Positions 26,660 through 35,525 are shown, counted from the first letter of the stretch. The stretch: 64,000 nt of DNA from Chitinophagaceae bacterium (GCA_016786885.1 JAEUVO010000055.1:62001-126000), one strand, 5' to 3'. Made by a program: numbers and translations. Notes: generated from the sequence alone by a model not told the origin.

Positions 26660-27400
26660 GTGAGAAAACTTTTTGTCCCAATATCTATGGGATTATTGTG
26701 CACATCGTTCACAATTATTCCATCTCATCAAACTGTAAACAGTCACACTGTTTCAGTTTCCCCTGTATCATATACGGATTTATCTTTTGCCCCTGTAATA
26801 GCAGATGCCGCAACGGCTTTATATAATGATATCAACCTGCAGCAATATGGCTTGTCAAAAGAAGCGTTTGATTATGCCTGGAAAGGATATGAGCAGTTGC
26901 TAAAAAAGAATATGATCAGCCGCAGTAATTATCTGACGATCTGCGATTTCAGTCAATCTTCAAAAAAGAAAAGATTATATATTATAGATGTCGATAATAG
27001 TAAACTTGTTACTAACACTTATGTGGCGCATGGCAAAAACTCCGGAGCAGAGTTTGCAAACAGCTTTTCTAATAAACCTGAATCATTACAAAGTAGTCTC
27101 GGTTTTTACATTACTGATAATACGTATATCGGCAAGCATGGGTTGTCGTTACGTATCAATGGTGTCGATCCCGGATATAATGATAAAGCATTGATGAGAA
27201 CCATTGTGATACATGGTGCAGATTATGTAAATGAAATCCGAGTACAGCATGGCGGATATATGGGCCGAAGCTGGGGTTGTCCTGCCGTACCCAAAAAAGA
27301 AGCTACAGATATTATTACCACTATAAAAAATGGAACCTGTCTTTTCATATATCATCCCGGCAAGAACTATTTGCTTGGCTCTAAAATATTAAACGGCTGA
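26660..27400 (+). CDS. Murein L,D-transpeptidase catalytic-domain protein (YkuD_2)
   Basis: 246 residues from GTG at 26660, which gives a positively charged n-region and a signal-like hydrophobic segment (VRKLFVPISMGLLCTSF); TTG at 26603 and ATG at 26687 are alternatives. The catalytic region contains TIVIHGADYV and GRSWGCPAVPK, with the nucleophilic Cys and the His of the L,D-transpeptidase fold. It would cross-link peptidoglycan 3-3 or anchor proteins in the periplasm. A terminator follows. Confidence 0.85.
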   Translation: MRKLFVPISMGLLCTSFTIIPSHQTVNSHTVSVSPVSYTDLSFAPVIADAATALYNDINLQQYGLSKEAFDYAWKGYEQLLKKNMISRSNYLTICDFSQSSKKKRLYIIDVDNSKLVTNTYVAHGKNSGAEFANSFSNKPESLQSSLGFYITDNTYIGKHGLSLRINGVDPGYNDKALMRTIVIHGADYVNEIRVQHGGYMGRSWGCPAVPKKEATDIITTIKNGTCLFIYHPGKNYLLGSKILNG

Positions 27401-27430
27401 TTGGACACAAAACAAGGATGGATGATAACA

Positions 27431-27467
27431 AAAAGCTCAACGTACCCTATGGTTGGGCTTTTTTGTT
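27431..27467 (+). terminator. Terminator after the L,D-transpeptidase gene
   Basis: AAAAGCTCAAC pairs with GTTGGGCTTTT (10 of 11 strictly, the other G-U) around a 10-nt loop, followed by TTTTG. It can also act on the convergent transcript from the pxp operon. Confidence 0.75.
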
Positions 27468-27490
27468 TTTACTGCCTTTCGTTTATTCTG

Positions 27491-28675
27491 TTATAATAAT
27501 TTCCCAATACTCTGCTGGATAGTTATAATGCCCATATATGTCATCGTTGCCACTACCAGCCACCCAATAATCTTAAGTAACAATGGGTGTTTGTATTGAT
27601 TAACAATTGAGGATTTACCGGCTGCTATCAGAATAACGGCTAATGCCACTGGTAAAATCAATCCATTAACAGCTCCTGCAAATACCAATAACCTGACAGG
27701 CTGGCCAACATAAAGAAATATGAGCGTAGAAATAATGATAAAAATGCTGGTAATAATTTTCTCCTGATTTTTGACAATAGGGGATAGTGTTTTCCAGAAA
27801 GAAACTGAGGTATAAGAGGCTCCTACAACAGAAGTAATGGCCGCACTCCACATCACAATACCAAAAAATTTATACCCGATCTCTCCTGCAGCTGATTGAA
27901 ATACTGAAGCCGCCGGATTATCAGCTGATAATTTTATTCCCTGCCATACCACTCCCAATGCTGCTAAAAATAAAATATACCGCATAAAAGAGGTGATAAG
28001 GATGCCGTTGACGGAGCTTTTTGTTACCTGCGGAATATTTTCTTTACCCTTTACTCCTGCATCAATAAGTCTGTGTGCCCCGGCAAATGAAATATATCCT
28101 CCTACTGTACCTCCTACCAATGTTACGATCTTCATGACATCTATTTTCTCCGGCCATACTGTTCTGAACAATGCTTCACCAATGGGAGGATGTGAAGAAA
28201 TGGCGATATACACAGTAAGACCGATCATCAGTAAACCAAGGATCTTTACAAATATGTCTATCAGCTTCCCCGCTTCCGAATACCAAAAAACTCCCAGGGC
28301 AATCATACAACTGATTATAGCACCGGCTTTCGTATCAATACCCGTGAGTACATTCAATCCCAATCCTGTTCCGGCAATATTGCCAATATTAAATACCAAA
28401 CCACCAAAGGCAATCAACGCCGCTAAGAAAAACCCAAGGCCAGGCAAAAGTTTGTTGGCTATATCCTGTGCCCTGTATTCACTAACAGAAATGATTCGCC
28501 ATATATTCAACTGGGCTCCGATATCAAGCAGTACTGAAATAAGAATTACAAATCCAAAGCTGGTCAGCAATTGTTCGGTAAACAAAGAAGTTTGCGTAAG
28601 AAACCCCGGGCCAATGGCAGAAGTAGCCATTAAGAATGCCGCACCTAATATGGCAGAATTATTTTTGGGTAGCAT
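27491..28675 (-). CDS. Nramp-fold transporter of the YcsG type
   Basis: 394 residues, about 11 membrane helices. The Nramp fold is recognisable, but the metal motifs are gone: where Nramp has DPGN the sequence reads GPGF (AIGPGFLTQ), and the MPH motif of helix 6 is replaced by GGYISFAGAHR. A divalent-metal role is therefore doubtful. It overlaps pxpA by 17 bp and closes the pxp operon, as ycsG does in Bacillus. A role in uptake of 5-oxoproline or a related organic acid is inferred from context. Confidence 0.85.
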   Translation of the reverse strand: MLPKNNSAILGAAFLMATSAIGPGFLTQTSLFTEQLLTSFGFVILISVLLDIGAQLNIWRIISVSEYRAQDIANKLLPGLGFFLAALIAFGGLVFNIGNIAGTGLGLNVLTGIDTKAGAIISCMIALGVFWYSEAGKLIDIFVKILGLLMIGLTVYIAISSHPPIGEALFRTVWPEKIDVMKIVTLVGGTVGGYISFAGAHRLIDAGVKGKENIPQVTKSSVNGILITSFMRYILFLAALGVVWQGIKLSADNPAASVFQSAAGEIGYKFFGIVMWSAAITSVVGASYTSVSFWKTLSPIVKNQEKIITSIFIIISTLIFLYVGQPVRLLVFAGAVNGLILPVALAVILIAAGKSSIVNQYKHPLLLKIIGWLVVATMTYMGIITIQQSIGKLL

Positions 28676-29366
28676 TATAAATTACTTTGGCAAATTCAAC
28701 CGCTTGTTTCCCGTCACCATGAATACAAACTGTTTCAACAACAACAGGAATCTTTTTTCCTGATAAAGTGGTAACAGTTCCTTCGTTTATCATTTGCAAT
28801 ACTTGTTCTACCACTTTGTTTGTATCTGTGATCAATGCACCTGGTGCTGAACGGGGCGTTAGTGTACCGTCATCCTGGTAAGTTCTGTCAGCAAACACTT
28901 CACTGCATGTTTTTAATCCGGCCTTTTTTGCTTCACGAACAGAGTGACTGCCACTTAAGCCAAACAATACAAGATTACCATCAAAATCCTTTACTGCTTT
29001 TGCAACAATAGTTGCCACTGATGCATCTGCAGCGGACATATTATAAAGTGCCCCGTGGGGTTTTACATGTACTAATTTTTGATCAACTGAGGAAGCCACC
29101 TCATTGAGAATAATAAGTTGTTGAGTGATTAGTTCATACAGATCATTAGCGGGCAACCGCATTTCAGTTCGTCCAAAATTTTCCCTGTCGAGAAAGGATG
29201 GATGTGCACCGATAGCAACATGATACTTGTTGCATAATTCTATTATGTGCCGCATCGTTTCAACATCTCCTGCATGATAGCCGCAGGCAATATTAGCTGA
29301 GTTGATAAAAGGCATTATCAGTTCTTCATTACCGATGCCTTCACCCATATCACAATTAATATCCAT
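28659..29366 (-). CDS. pxpA: 5-oxoprolinase subunit PxpA (LamB/YcsF family)
   Basis: 235 residues from the ATG at 29366, giving MDINCDMGEGIGNEE, the standard PxpA start; an ATG at 29405 would add 13 unrelated residues and overlap pxpC by 50 bp. Conserved ANIACGYHAGD, HPSFLDRENFGR and VKPHGALYN are present. With PxpB and PxpC it hydrolyses 5-oxoproline to glutamate using ATP, clearing a damage product of glutamine metabolism. It overlaps pxpC by 11 bp. Confidence 0.94.
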   Translation of the reverse strand: MDINCDMGEGIGNEELIMPFINSANIACGYHAGDVETMRHIIELCNKYHVAIGAHPSFLDRENFGRTEMRLPANDLYELITQQLIILNEVASSVDQKLVHVKPHGALYNMSAADASVATIVAKAVKDFDGNLVLFGLSGSHSVREAKKAGLKTCSEVFADRTYQDDGTLTPRSAPGALITDTNKVVEQVLQMINEGTVTTLSGKKIPVVVETVCIHGDGKQAVEFAKVIYNATQK

Positions 29367-30351
29367 GTTTTTGTAAATATTGTTGCAACCTGAAAGTACA
29401 AGCATTTTGAAGTTGCAGCAAATGTCGGTCTTGCTGTAACAATAATTCCTCTGCCGCCAGCTGGTCTGTCAGCCTGAACCAGATTCCGTCCCCTGTTTTG
29501 AGTTGTGCCAGTCTTGAATGATGGGCTGTAATTACATGGGCTATCCGGGGATAGCCGCCGGTAGTCTGGTGGTCGGCCATCAACACAATCAATTTTCCAT
29601 CTGGCAGTAACTGAATAGTTCCAAAACCAACTGCAGAAGAAATTAACTCTTCCGTTGATATTGAGCTAAGCGGATTATTACCCAAACGATATCCCATCCT
29701 GTCGGATTGTTTGGTTACTACAAAAGGAGTGCTTGAAAACATTTCTTTTGATGTAACAGTCAGCCTGTCCCACTCATTACCCGGTAGAACAAGTACTTCT
29801 TTTGAATCATCTGGGAAACATGTATCAGCCGACCATGGCAACACCCTGAACTCCTTTTTATTCAAAAGTGCTGAGAAATCAATGCTGCACTTAAAAGGAA
29901 TCTCATCGCTTTTCTTTAAACCCCTTCCATGAAAACCGCCGGCTTTAATCTTCAGGTTAGTACTCCCGCTTCCCAGCCATTTTTCTATTTCAAATCCTCC
30001 ATATACAGCCAGGTAGGCCCTTGCTCCATTTACTGGTCTATGAAATTGAAGTGCATCATTTTTATTCACTGCAATAACATGAAGGTTAGCGACTGGTTCA
30101 CCATTAATACTGGCTGAAAAGTCAGCACCACTCAAAGCGATCAGGGCTGGCTGAGAAAACAAAAAGACTGATGCAGGATAATGTAACTCAATCACAGCTT
30201 CAGATAAATCATTTCCGACCAGGGCATTAGCTGTTTGCATAGCGAATTTGTCCATAGCCCCACCGGGGTTAATGCCCAGTTGCTGGTTACCATACCGGCC
30301 CAGATCCTGTATCGTATCCAACACCCCTGCTTTAATAATTTTCAAACTCAT
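29356..30351 (-). CDS. pxpC: 5-oxoprolinase subunit PxpC (biotin-dependent carboxyltransferase-like)
   Basis: 331 residues from ATG at 30351, giving MSLKIIKAGVLDTIQDLGRYG, the normal start of this family; upstream extensions overlap pxpB. Conserved NPGGAMDKFA, LVGNDLSEAVIE, and SDRMGYRLGN match the KipA/YbgK family. It forms the catalytic PxpBC complex with the neighbouring subunit. Tandem overlaps with pxpB (20 bp) and pxpA (11 bp) indicate one mRNA. Confidence 0.93.
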   Translation of the reverse strand: MSLKIIKAGVLDTIQDLGRYGNQQLGINPGGAMDKFAMQTANALVGNDLSEAVIELHYPASVFLFSQPALIALSGADFSASINGEPVANLHVIAVNKNDALQFHRPVNGARAYLAVYGGFEIEKWLGSGSTNLKIKAGGFHGRGLKKSDEIPFKCSIDFSALLNKKEFRVLPWSADTCFPDDSKEVLVLPGNEWDRLTVTSKEMFSSTPFVVTKQSDRMGYRLGNNPLSSISTEELISSAVGFGTIQLLPDGKLIVLMADHQTTGGYPRIAHVITAHHSRLAQLKTGDGIWFRLTDQLAAEELLLQQDRHLLQLQNACTFRLQQYLQKHGY

Positions 30352-31042
30352 TTTTACTGATTGAGTAAAACTGAACTGTTTGCCCGGCTTGCAACAAGGC
30401 CGGGTTCTCATTGTCAATATCAAACAGTTTTAACGGTGTCCGTCCAATAATTTGCCAGCCTCCCGGTGAAGCAAAGGGATAAATGCCTGTTTGTTTGCCT
30501 GCAATACCCACACTACCGGGCAAAATATTTTGTGGCTGTTGTTTTCTCGGCATTTCGATTCTTACATCCACTTCTCCCATATAGGCAAAGCCAGGCAAAA
30601 AACCCAGCATATATACTTTGTACGATTTCGACGTATGAATTTCTATTACCTCCTCTGCTGAGAGTCCCTTTGTTCTGGCTAATTGTTCAATATCAGGGGC
30701 ATATTCAGCAGCATAACAAACAGGGATTGTTATTTCCGCCGGCACTGTTTCATCAAATGAGAATTGCCGATGCAATTTATCTTCAATCCATTCTTTTATC
30801 GATTCAAATACAGTTTTCCCATTATGAACTCTTTTTTTGACAGTGACTATGTCATAACAAACCGTAAGAGAACTGTAAGCGGGGATGAACTCAATTATTC
30901 CGGGCAGGGAATGTTGTTGCAACTGGTGATAGCTGGCAAATACACTGTTATTGACATCCTCATCTATAACATTTCCGAAATCAATGGTGATAGCTGAGTC
31001 ACCGAGCGGAAAAATACGGTATGGAATAATCGGGTATTTCAT
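30332..31042 (-). CDS. pxpB: 5-oxoprolinase subunit PxpB (KipI/YbgJ family)
   Basis: 236 residues from ATG at 31042; a start at 31126 would run into the divergent gene. The sequence shows FPLGDSAITIDFGN at the start and GFLPGFAYMGEV..MPRKQQPQNILPGSVGIAGKQTGIYPFASPGGWQIIGRTP, all conserved in PxpB. It is the first gene of the operon pxpB-pxpC-pxpA-transporter. Only 40 bp separate it from the divergent radical SAM gene; TATCTTCA on the minus strand about 13 nt before its ATG is a possible -7 box. Confidence 0.93.
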   Translation of the reverse strand: MKYPIIPYRIFPLGDSAITIDFGNVIDEDVNNSVFASYHQLQQHSLPGIIEFIPAYSSLTVCYDIVTVKKRVHNGKTVFESIKEWIEDKLHRQFSFDETVPAEITIPVCYAAEYAPDIEQLARTKGLSAEEVIEIHTSKSYKVYMLGFLPGFAYMGEVDVRIEMPRKQQPQNILPGSVGIAGKQTGIYPFASPGGWQIIGRTPLKLFDIDNENPALLQAGQTVQFYSISKNEFENY

Positions 31043-31082
31043 CGGGAAAGCATTTGAAGATACCAACTTAACTTTACTCCTG

Positions 31083-32114
31083 ATGAGCCGATTTAACAGA
31101 AGAGATAGTTTCAATTTAATATCCAAGCTTACGCCCCGCCGGGCCTGGAACGGGGTAAAAGTGATGAGTAGTTATTACATCAGTAAGTGGACAAAGAAGC
31201 CTGTACAATGGGGTTATCCTATTTCAATTTCATTTGAACCTACTACTTCCTGTAACCTGCGATGCCCTGAGTGTCCCAGCGGACTGCGGGCCTTTACCCG
31301 CCCTACCGGAATGCTCCAAAAAGATTTTTTCAGCGAAACTATTGATCAGCTGCATAAAGAACTTCTTTACCTCGTTTTCTATTTCCAGGGAGAACCTTAC
31401 CTCAACCCTTCCTTTCTTGATATGGTTCAGTATGCATCAAAAAAAAGGATCTATACGGCTACTTCCACCAATGCCCATTACCTTACTGATGCCAATGCGA
31501 AAAGAACCATTGAAAGCGGACTGGACCGCCTGATCATTTCAATAGACGGTACTACACAAGATGTATATGAGCAATACCGGGTGGGCGGGCAACTGAATAA
31601 AGTAATTGAAGGCGCTAAGAATATTGTGAAATGGAAGAAAGAACTCAACAGCAGCAAACCTTTTGTAGTGTTTCAGTTCCTGGTAGTAAAACCAAATGAG
31701 CACCAGGTAGAAGATGTAAAAAAACTGGCCAAAGAAACAGGTGTGGATGATGTATGGTTCAAAACAGCCCAGGTATATGATTACAAGAATGATCCTAATC
31801 AGCTGATACCATCTATAGATAAATACAGCCGCTATAAAAAAACTCCCGGTGGATATACATTTAAAGGAAAGCTTTCCAATCATTGCTGGCGGCTATGGCA
31901 CGACCCGGTCATTACCTGGGATGGATTGGTGGCGCCTTGTTGTTTTGATAAAGATGCACAACACCAGCTGGGGGACCTTAAGAAAAAATCTTTTAAAGAA
32001 ATATGGACAAATGGTGAGTACGGTAAATTCAGACAGAACATCTTAAAAGGAAGAAAGAATATTGATATCTGTGCTAATTGTTCTGAAGGAACCAAAGTGT
32101 GGAGCAATGACTAA
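31083..32114 (+). CDS. Radical SAM/SPASM domain protein
   Basis: 343 residues from ATG at 31083. The radical SAM cluster motif is TTSCNLRCPECP (CxxxCxxC); the SPASM region carries CCFDKDAQHQLG and a terminal CANC, expected to bind auxiliary clusters. Such enzymes modify peptides or small molecules with S-adenosylmethionine radicals. No precursor peptide or partner gene is obvious: the neighbours are the divergent pxpB and a DinB gene 18 bp downstream, so the substrate is unknown. TAACTTTA (31069-31076) ends six nt before the ATG. Confidence 0.88.
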   Translation: MSRFNRRDSFNLISKLTPRRAWNGVKVMSSYYISKWTKKPVQWGYPISISFEPTTSCNLRCPECPSGLRAFTRPTGMLQKDFFSETIDQLHKELLYLVFYFQGEPYLNPSFLDMVQYASKKRIYTATSTNAHYLTDANAKRTIESGLDRLIISIDGTTQDVYEQYRVGGQLNKVIEGAKNIVKWKKELNSSKPFVVFQFLVVKPNEHQVEDVKKLAKETGVDDVWFKTAQVYDYKNDPNQLIPSIDKYSRYKKTPGGYTFKGKLSNHCWRLWHDPVITWDGLVAPCCFDKDAQHQLGDLKKKSFKEIWTNGEYGKFRQNILKGRKNIDICANCSEGTKVWSND

Positions 32115-32132
32115 TTATTAAAAGGCTGTTTT

Positions 32133-32627
32133 ATGCAAATACCATCACACATATCCACCCGCCTGCAATACCAGCACAAAACACTGGTTGACCTCATCGA
32201 TGATCTTACGGAAGAACAGGTAAGAAGGCAAATAGTAACAGGTAAGTGGTCCATCTTTGAAAACATAGTTCACCTGCAAACCTACCAGCATACGTTTATT
32301 AAACGGGTAAAACAGATACTTGAAGGAACCAATCCTGCATTTGAACGCTATACTGCCGATACAGATCCTTTATTTCATGATAATTGCGGCAAATCTATAA
32401 GAGAGATCATGCATGACATGCTTACCACCCGGAAGGAAATAGCATCCGGAATGGTAGCTCTGCCAGAAACAGATTTTGTAAAAAAAGGCATTCATCCTGC
32501 TTTGGGAGAAATGACACTGCTGCAATGGATCAATTTCTTTTTGCTTCACGAAGCACATCACTTGTTTGCTATTCTTAAACTCTCGGGCCAGCTGAAAAAA
32601 GAAGCTGGCAGCAACCAGGCATCCTGA
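32133..32627 (+). CDS. DinB family protein
   Basis: 164 residues, a DinB-type four-helix bundle. Likely metal ligands are the His in IVHLQTYQH and the HEAHH cluster near the C-terminus. DinB family proteins are metal-binding; many act in thiol transfer or stress responses, but function varies widely. It is probably co-transcribed with the radical SAM gene 18 bp upstream. Confidence 0.82.
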   Translation: MQIPSHISTRLQYQHKTLVDLIDDLTEEQVRRQIVTGKWSIFENIVHLQTYQHTFIKRVKQILEGTNPAFERYTADTDPLFHDNCGKSIREIMHDMLTTRKEIASGMVALPETDFVKKGIHPALGEMTLLQWINFFLLHEAHHLFAILKLSGQLKKEAGSNQAS

Positions 32628-32665
32628 AAAATATTTGTTAGCAGCAACTTCAGCTATGTACTGAT

Positions 32666-32755
32666 TTACCAATTCTTCATTTCATGGTAGATAGAAGTAT
32701 AGAAGGAAGCAAAGCCTTCAAAAAAGCTGCGGATGGATTCGGAAAGTAGCTTCAT
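32666..32755 (-). CDS. Possible 29-residue small protein
   Basis: An ATG-initiated frame of 29 codons ending in TAA, with a protein-like amphipathic sequence rich in Phe, Tyr and Ser (MKLLSESIRSFFEGF...). It lies alone in the otherwise gene-free 32628-32975 stretch, and an 8-bp-stem palindrome (32792-32814) sits just upstream. No promoter or ribosome binding site is clear, and no family is recognised. It may be a chance frame. Confidence 0.25.
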   Translation of the reverse strand: MKLLSESIRSFFEGFASFYTSIYHEMKNW

Positions 32756-32791
32756 ACAATAAGATTAATGGTTAACGGCTTGTAGTTCGTA

Positions 32792-32814
32792 GTGTAAAAC
32801 AACTGATTTTACAC
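32792..32814. promoter_or_regulatory. Perfect 8-bp inverted repeat
   Basis: GTGTAAAA and TTTTACAC are perfect inverted copies around a 7-nt spacer, without a T-run, so it is more likely an operator or mRNA hairpin than a terminator. It lies upstream of the possible small frame on the minus strand and 96 nt before the SnoaL-like promoter on the plus strand. Confidence 0.35.
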
Positions 32815-32909
32815 ATATACGCCAATACCACGAAGAGGGGTTTTTATGCACCATTGCTGCTCCTCCTGTGTTAATAAATGGCTAAATCACCCTGTAAACA
32901 GAAATATTT

Positions 32910-32940
32910 TTGATAATTCAATGTTGCAACATTAATTTTG
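32910..32940 (+). promoter_or_regulatory. Promoter of the SnoaL-like gene
   Basis: TTG (32910-32912), a 20-nt spacer and TAATTTTG (32933-32940) match the Bacteroidota consensus exactly. Transcription would start near 32946, about 30 nt before the ATG. This is one of the clearest promoters in the window. Confidence 0.7.
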
Positions 32941-32975
32941 CTCTCTCAAACATTTATAACAAAAAAACTAATACT

Positions 32976-33329
32976 ATGAGCGATTTAAGAACAAATGTTG
33001 ACCAGTTGAACCAGATGATCCTGGAAGGAAAAATCCTTGATGCCTTTGATAAGTTTTATGCAGACGATGTTGTAATGCAGGACAACAACTACCCGGCCCG
33101 TGAAGGAAAAGCCATCAATCGCCAGTACGAGGAAGCTTTTGTAAATGGCCTTACTGAATTTCGTGGCGCTAAAGTGGTAAACACTGTTTACAGCGACGAC
33201 CTGGCCGTAACAGAATGGTGGTTTGATTATACTCATAAGGATTATGGAGTAAGAAATTATACTCAATTAGCCATTCAGCGCTGGAAAAACGGGAAAATTG
33301 TAGAGGAAAAGTTCTACTACAATAATTAA
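32976..33329 (+). CDS. SnoaL-like (NTF2-fold) protein
   Basis: 117 residues from ATG at 32976, since upstream sequence contains the promoter. The NTF2-like cone shows the YADDVVMQDNNYPAREGKAINRQYEE segment typical of SnoaL-type polyketide cyclases and related small-molecule binding proteins. No catalytic residue can be assigned with confidence. A terminator follows at 33352. The gene has its own strong promoter and precedes a MarR regulator. Confidence 0.82.
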   Translation: MSDLRTNVDQLNQMILEGKILDAFDKFYADDVVMQDNNYPAREGKAINRQYEEAFVNGLTEFRGAKVVNTVYSDDLAVTEWWFDYTHKDYGVRNYTQLAIQRWKNGKIVEEKFYYNN

Positions 33330-33351
33330 AATACCTTTGAGCAGCATCAAT

Positions 33352-33391
33352 AAGTTTTGGGTAGCTTATCAGCTTAGCCCAAAACTTTTTA
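33352..33391 (+). terminator. Terminator after the SnoaL-like gene
   Basis: AAGTTTTGGG (33352-33361) pairs perfectly with CCCAAAACTT (33378-33387), followed by TTTA. An inner AGCT/AGCT pair may extend the stem. Confidence 0.7.
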
Positions 33392-33416
33392 CATTTAATA
33401 TTAAGTTCTAACAGGT

Positions 33417-33875
33417 ATGGGTATTGAAAAGGACATACAACAGGCCAAATTTCGAAATGCTCACCAGAAAGCAAGCATCAATCTTATTTATACTCTGGCC
33501 TGGATAAAGGATAAAATCAAAGCCATTTTTGATGCCGAAGATATCACCTCACAACAATTCAATATTCTTCGTATTCTGAGGGGGAGTTTCCCTCAACCCC
33601 TTTCTACGCTGCAGATAAGAGAAAGGATGCTGGAAAAAATGAGTGATACCAGTCGTATTGTAGACCGGCTTATTGTAAAAGGATTAGTAAAAAAAGTGAC
33701 TTGTAAAAACGATCGTCGGCTAGTAGATGTGGTCATTACTGATAAAGGAAAAAAATTATTAGAAAGATTAGATGCAAAACAGGATGAGATGGATGCTGTA
33801 CTCAGCAATCTTTCAGAAAAAGATGCTAATATTTTAAGCGACCTGCTCGATAAGATACGGGATGGAGATGAATGA
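33417..33875 (+). CDS. MarR family transcriptional regulator
   Basis: 152 residues with the winged-helix MarR fold: SQQFNILRILRGSFPQPLSTLQIRERM (recognition helix region), then the wing CKNDRRLVDVVITDKGKKLLERLD. MarR proteins are dimeric regulators that respond to phenolic or oxidant ligands. Its target is not shown; the SnoaL-like gene upstream and the glycosidase 42 bp downstream are candidates. No obvious operator was seen next to it. Confidence 0.92.
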   Translation: MGIEKDIQQAKFRNAHQKASINLIYTLAWIKDKIKAIFDAEDITSQQFNILRILRGSFPQPLSTLQIRERMLEKMSDTSRIVDRLIVKGLVKKVTCKNDRRLVDVVITDKGKKLLERLDAKQDEMDAVLSNLSEKDANILSDLLDKIRDGDE

Positions 33876-33917
33876 CGTAATTTCGCCGGATTATTCATTC
33901 CGAATCTGAAAACAAAC

Positions 33918-35471
33918 ATGAAACAAGCCGCTACCTGGTTACTACTTTTCATTTTCCTTTCTACTCAACTTACCCAGGCGCAACCGAAGTATGAATTCCG
34001 GGGTGTCTGGATAGCTACCGTTAATAATATCGACTGGCCGCAAGCAGGTCTCACTGACACTGAAAAACAAAAAGCCGATTATATCCGTTTGCTGGATCTG
34101 CATCAAAAAAACGGTATGAATGCCATGATCGTTCAGGTTCGGCCTGCAGCGGATGCATTTTACCCTTCCCAATACGAACCCTGGAGTCAGTGGTTGACCG
34201 GTCAGCAGGGCAAACCTCCTTCTCCTTATTATGACCCGCTTCAGTTTATGATTGAAGAAACGCATAAGCGGGGAATGGAATTTCATGCCTGGTTGAACCC
34301 ATACCGGGCTGTTCATCATATTGGTCAATCTTCCGTTGCTCCCAATCATATCAGCCGTGTTCACCCTGAATGGTTCCTTACTTATGGTGATAAGAAATAT
34401 TTTGATCCGGGAAATAAAGAGGCGCAGGCCTTTGTAATAAAAGTAGTTCGTGATATTGTAAAACGGTATGACATTGATGCCATTCACATGGATGATTATT
34501 TCTACCCATATCGTATCCCGGGAAAAGAATTTCCCGATGAAGCATCTTATAACCGTTCCGGCAGCACACTTAGCAAGGACGACTGGCGGAGGAGTAATGT
34601 AGATTCGATCATCCTGGCATTAAGCAAGGCCATTAAAGACGAAAAAAAGATGTGCCGTTTCGGCATTTCCCCTTTCAGTGTTTGGAGAAATAAGGATAAA
34701 GACCCTTTGCGAGGAAGCGATACCCGTGCCGGGCAAACTAACTATGATGATCTTTATGCTGATATTTTATTATGGCTGCAGAAAGGATGGATCGATTATG
34801 TAACCCCGCAGCTCTATCTTGAGATCGGTCATGATAAAATTGATTATGCAAAAATGCTGGACTGGTGGAGCCGTAACAGTTATGGTAAACATATCTACAT
34901 CGGTCACGGCATTTATCGCACCACAGAGAATCAGCCCAAATGGAAAAATCCGGAAGAGTTGCCCAACCAGATAAAACTGTTACGTCGTTATCCGAATGTG
35001 CAGGGAAGTATTTATTTCAGCAGTAAGTCATTTGAACGTAATCCCAATGGCTGGAACGACAGCCTTAAGAATAATTATTACCAATACACTGCCTTGTTGC
35101 CTCCCATGCGATGGATTGATAATGAAAAGCCATGGCCACCAATTGTAGAAAGATCGATCATTAATGACTCCATTATTCAACTGGATGTGAAACCCGACCC
35201 CAGGAACAGTGTGGAAATAAAATATTATGTAGTATACCAGTATGCCGCCGACGCTCATACTGAGACCTTTGGTAATGTACCCAAATACTTATCGAAAATA
35301 GTGGTGAAGCCGGAAGGTTTTCAATTGAAAGAAACCCTTTCTTCAGGTCATTTTTCTTACCGGTATGTAATTACTGCTGTGGGCAGAAATAATAATGAGA
35401 GTGAGTTGAGCGAAATTGCCATTTTAGTTCAGCCAGACGGAAAATGGGAGTTTTATACTCCTAAGCCCTAA
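33918..35471 (+). CDS. Exported glycosyl hydrolase-like 10 (DUF187/GHL10) protein
   Basis: 517 residues with a clear signal peptide (MKQAATWLLLFIFLSTQLTQA). The catalytic-barrel domain (about 25-380) starts YEFRGVWIATVNNIDWP and contains QVRPAADAFY, FHAWLNPYR and IHMDDYFYPY, typical of GHL10. A beta-sandwich tail, probably fibronectin III-like, makes up the last 110 residues. Relatives are thought to act on peptidoglycan or other glycans. The location is periplasmic or at the surface. Confidence 0.9.
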   Translation: MKQAATWLLLFIFLSTQLTQAQPKYEFRGVWIATVNNIDWPQAGLTDTEKQKADYIRLLDLHQKNGMNAMIVQVRPAADAFYPSQYEPWSQWLTGQQGKPPSPYYDPLQFMIEETHKRGMEFHAWLNPYRAVHHIGQSSVAPNHISRVHPEWFLTYGDKKYFDPGNKEAQAFVIKVVRDIVKRYDIDAIHMDDYFYPYRIPGKEFPDEASYNRSGSTLSKDDWRRSNVDSIILALSKAIKDEKKMCRFGISPFSVWRNKDKDPLRGSDTRAGQTNYDDLYADILLWLQKGWIDYVTPQLYLEIGHDKIDYAKMLDWWSRNSYGKHIYIGHGIYRTTENQPKWKNPEELPNQIKLLRRYPNVQGSIYFSSKSFERNPNGWNDSLKNNYYQYTALLPPMRWIDNEKPWPPIVERSIINDSIIQLDVKPDPRNSVEIKYYVVYQYAADAHTETFGNVPKYLSKIVVKPEGFQLKETLSSGHFSYRYVITAVGRNNNESELSEIAILVQPDGKWEFYTPKP

Positions 35472-35494
35472 AAGGAAGCATAGCAACGTTTTTT

Positions 35495-35525
35495 TACCTT
35501 TGCCATCATCTCCGTTTATCGGAGA
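35495..35525 (+). promoter_or_regulatory. -7 box and leader hairpin of the DegT gene
   Basis: TACCTTTG (35495-35502) fits the -7 consensus; no -33 TTG at the right spacing was found. Six nt later a perfect hairpin, TCTCCG-TTTAT-CGGAGA (35509-35525), begins, close to the expected transcription start. Confidence 0.45.

Noticed and set aside
27491..28675. Mn/Fe transporter (MntH) annotation for the Nramp-fold gene
   Set aside because: The metal-binding motifs DPGN and MPH are both replaced, and the gene belongs to the pxp operon.
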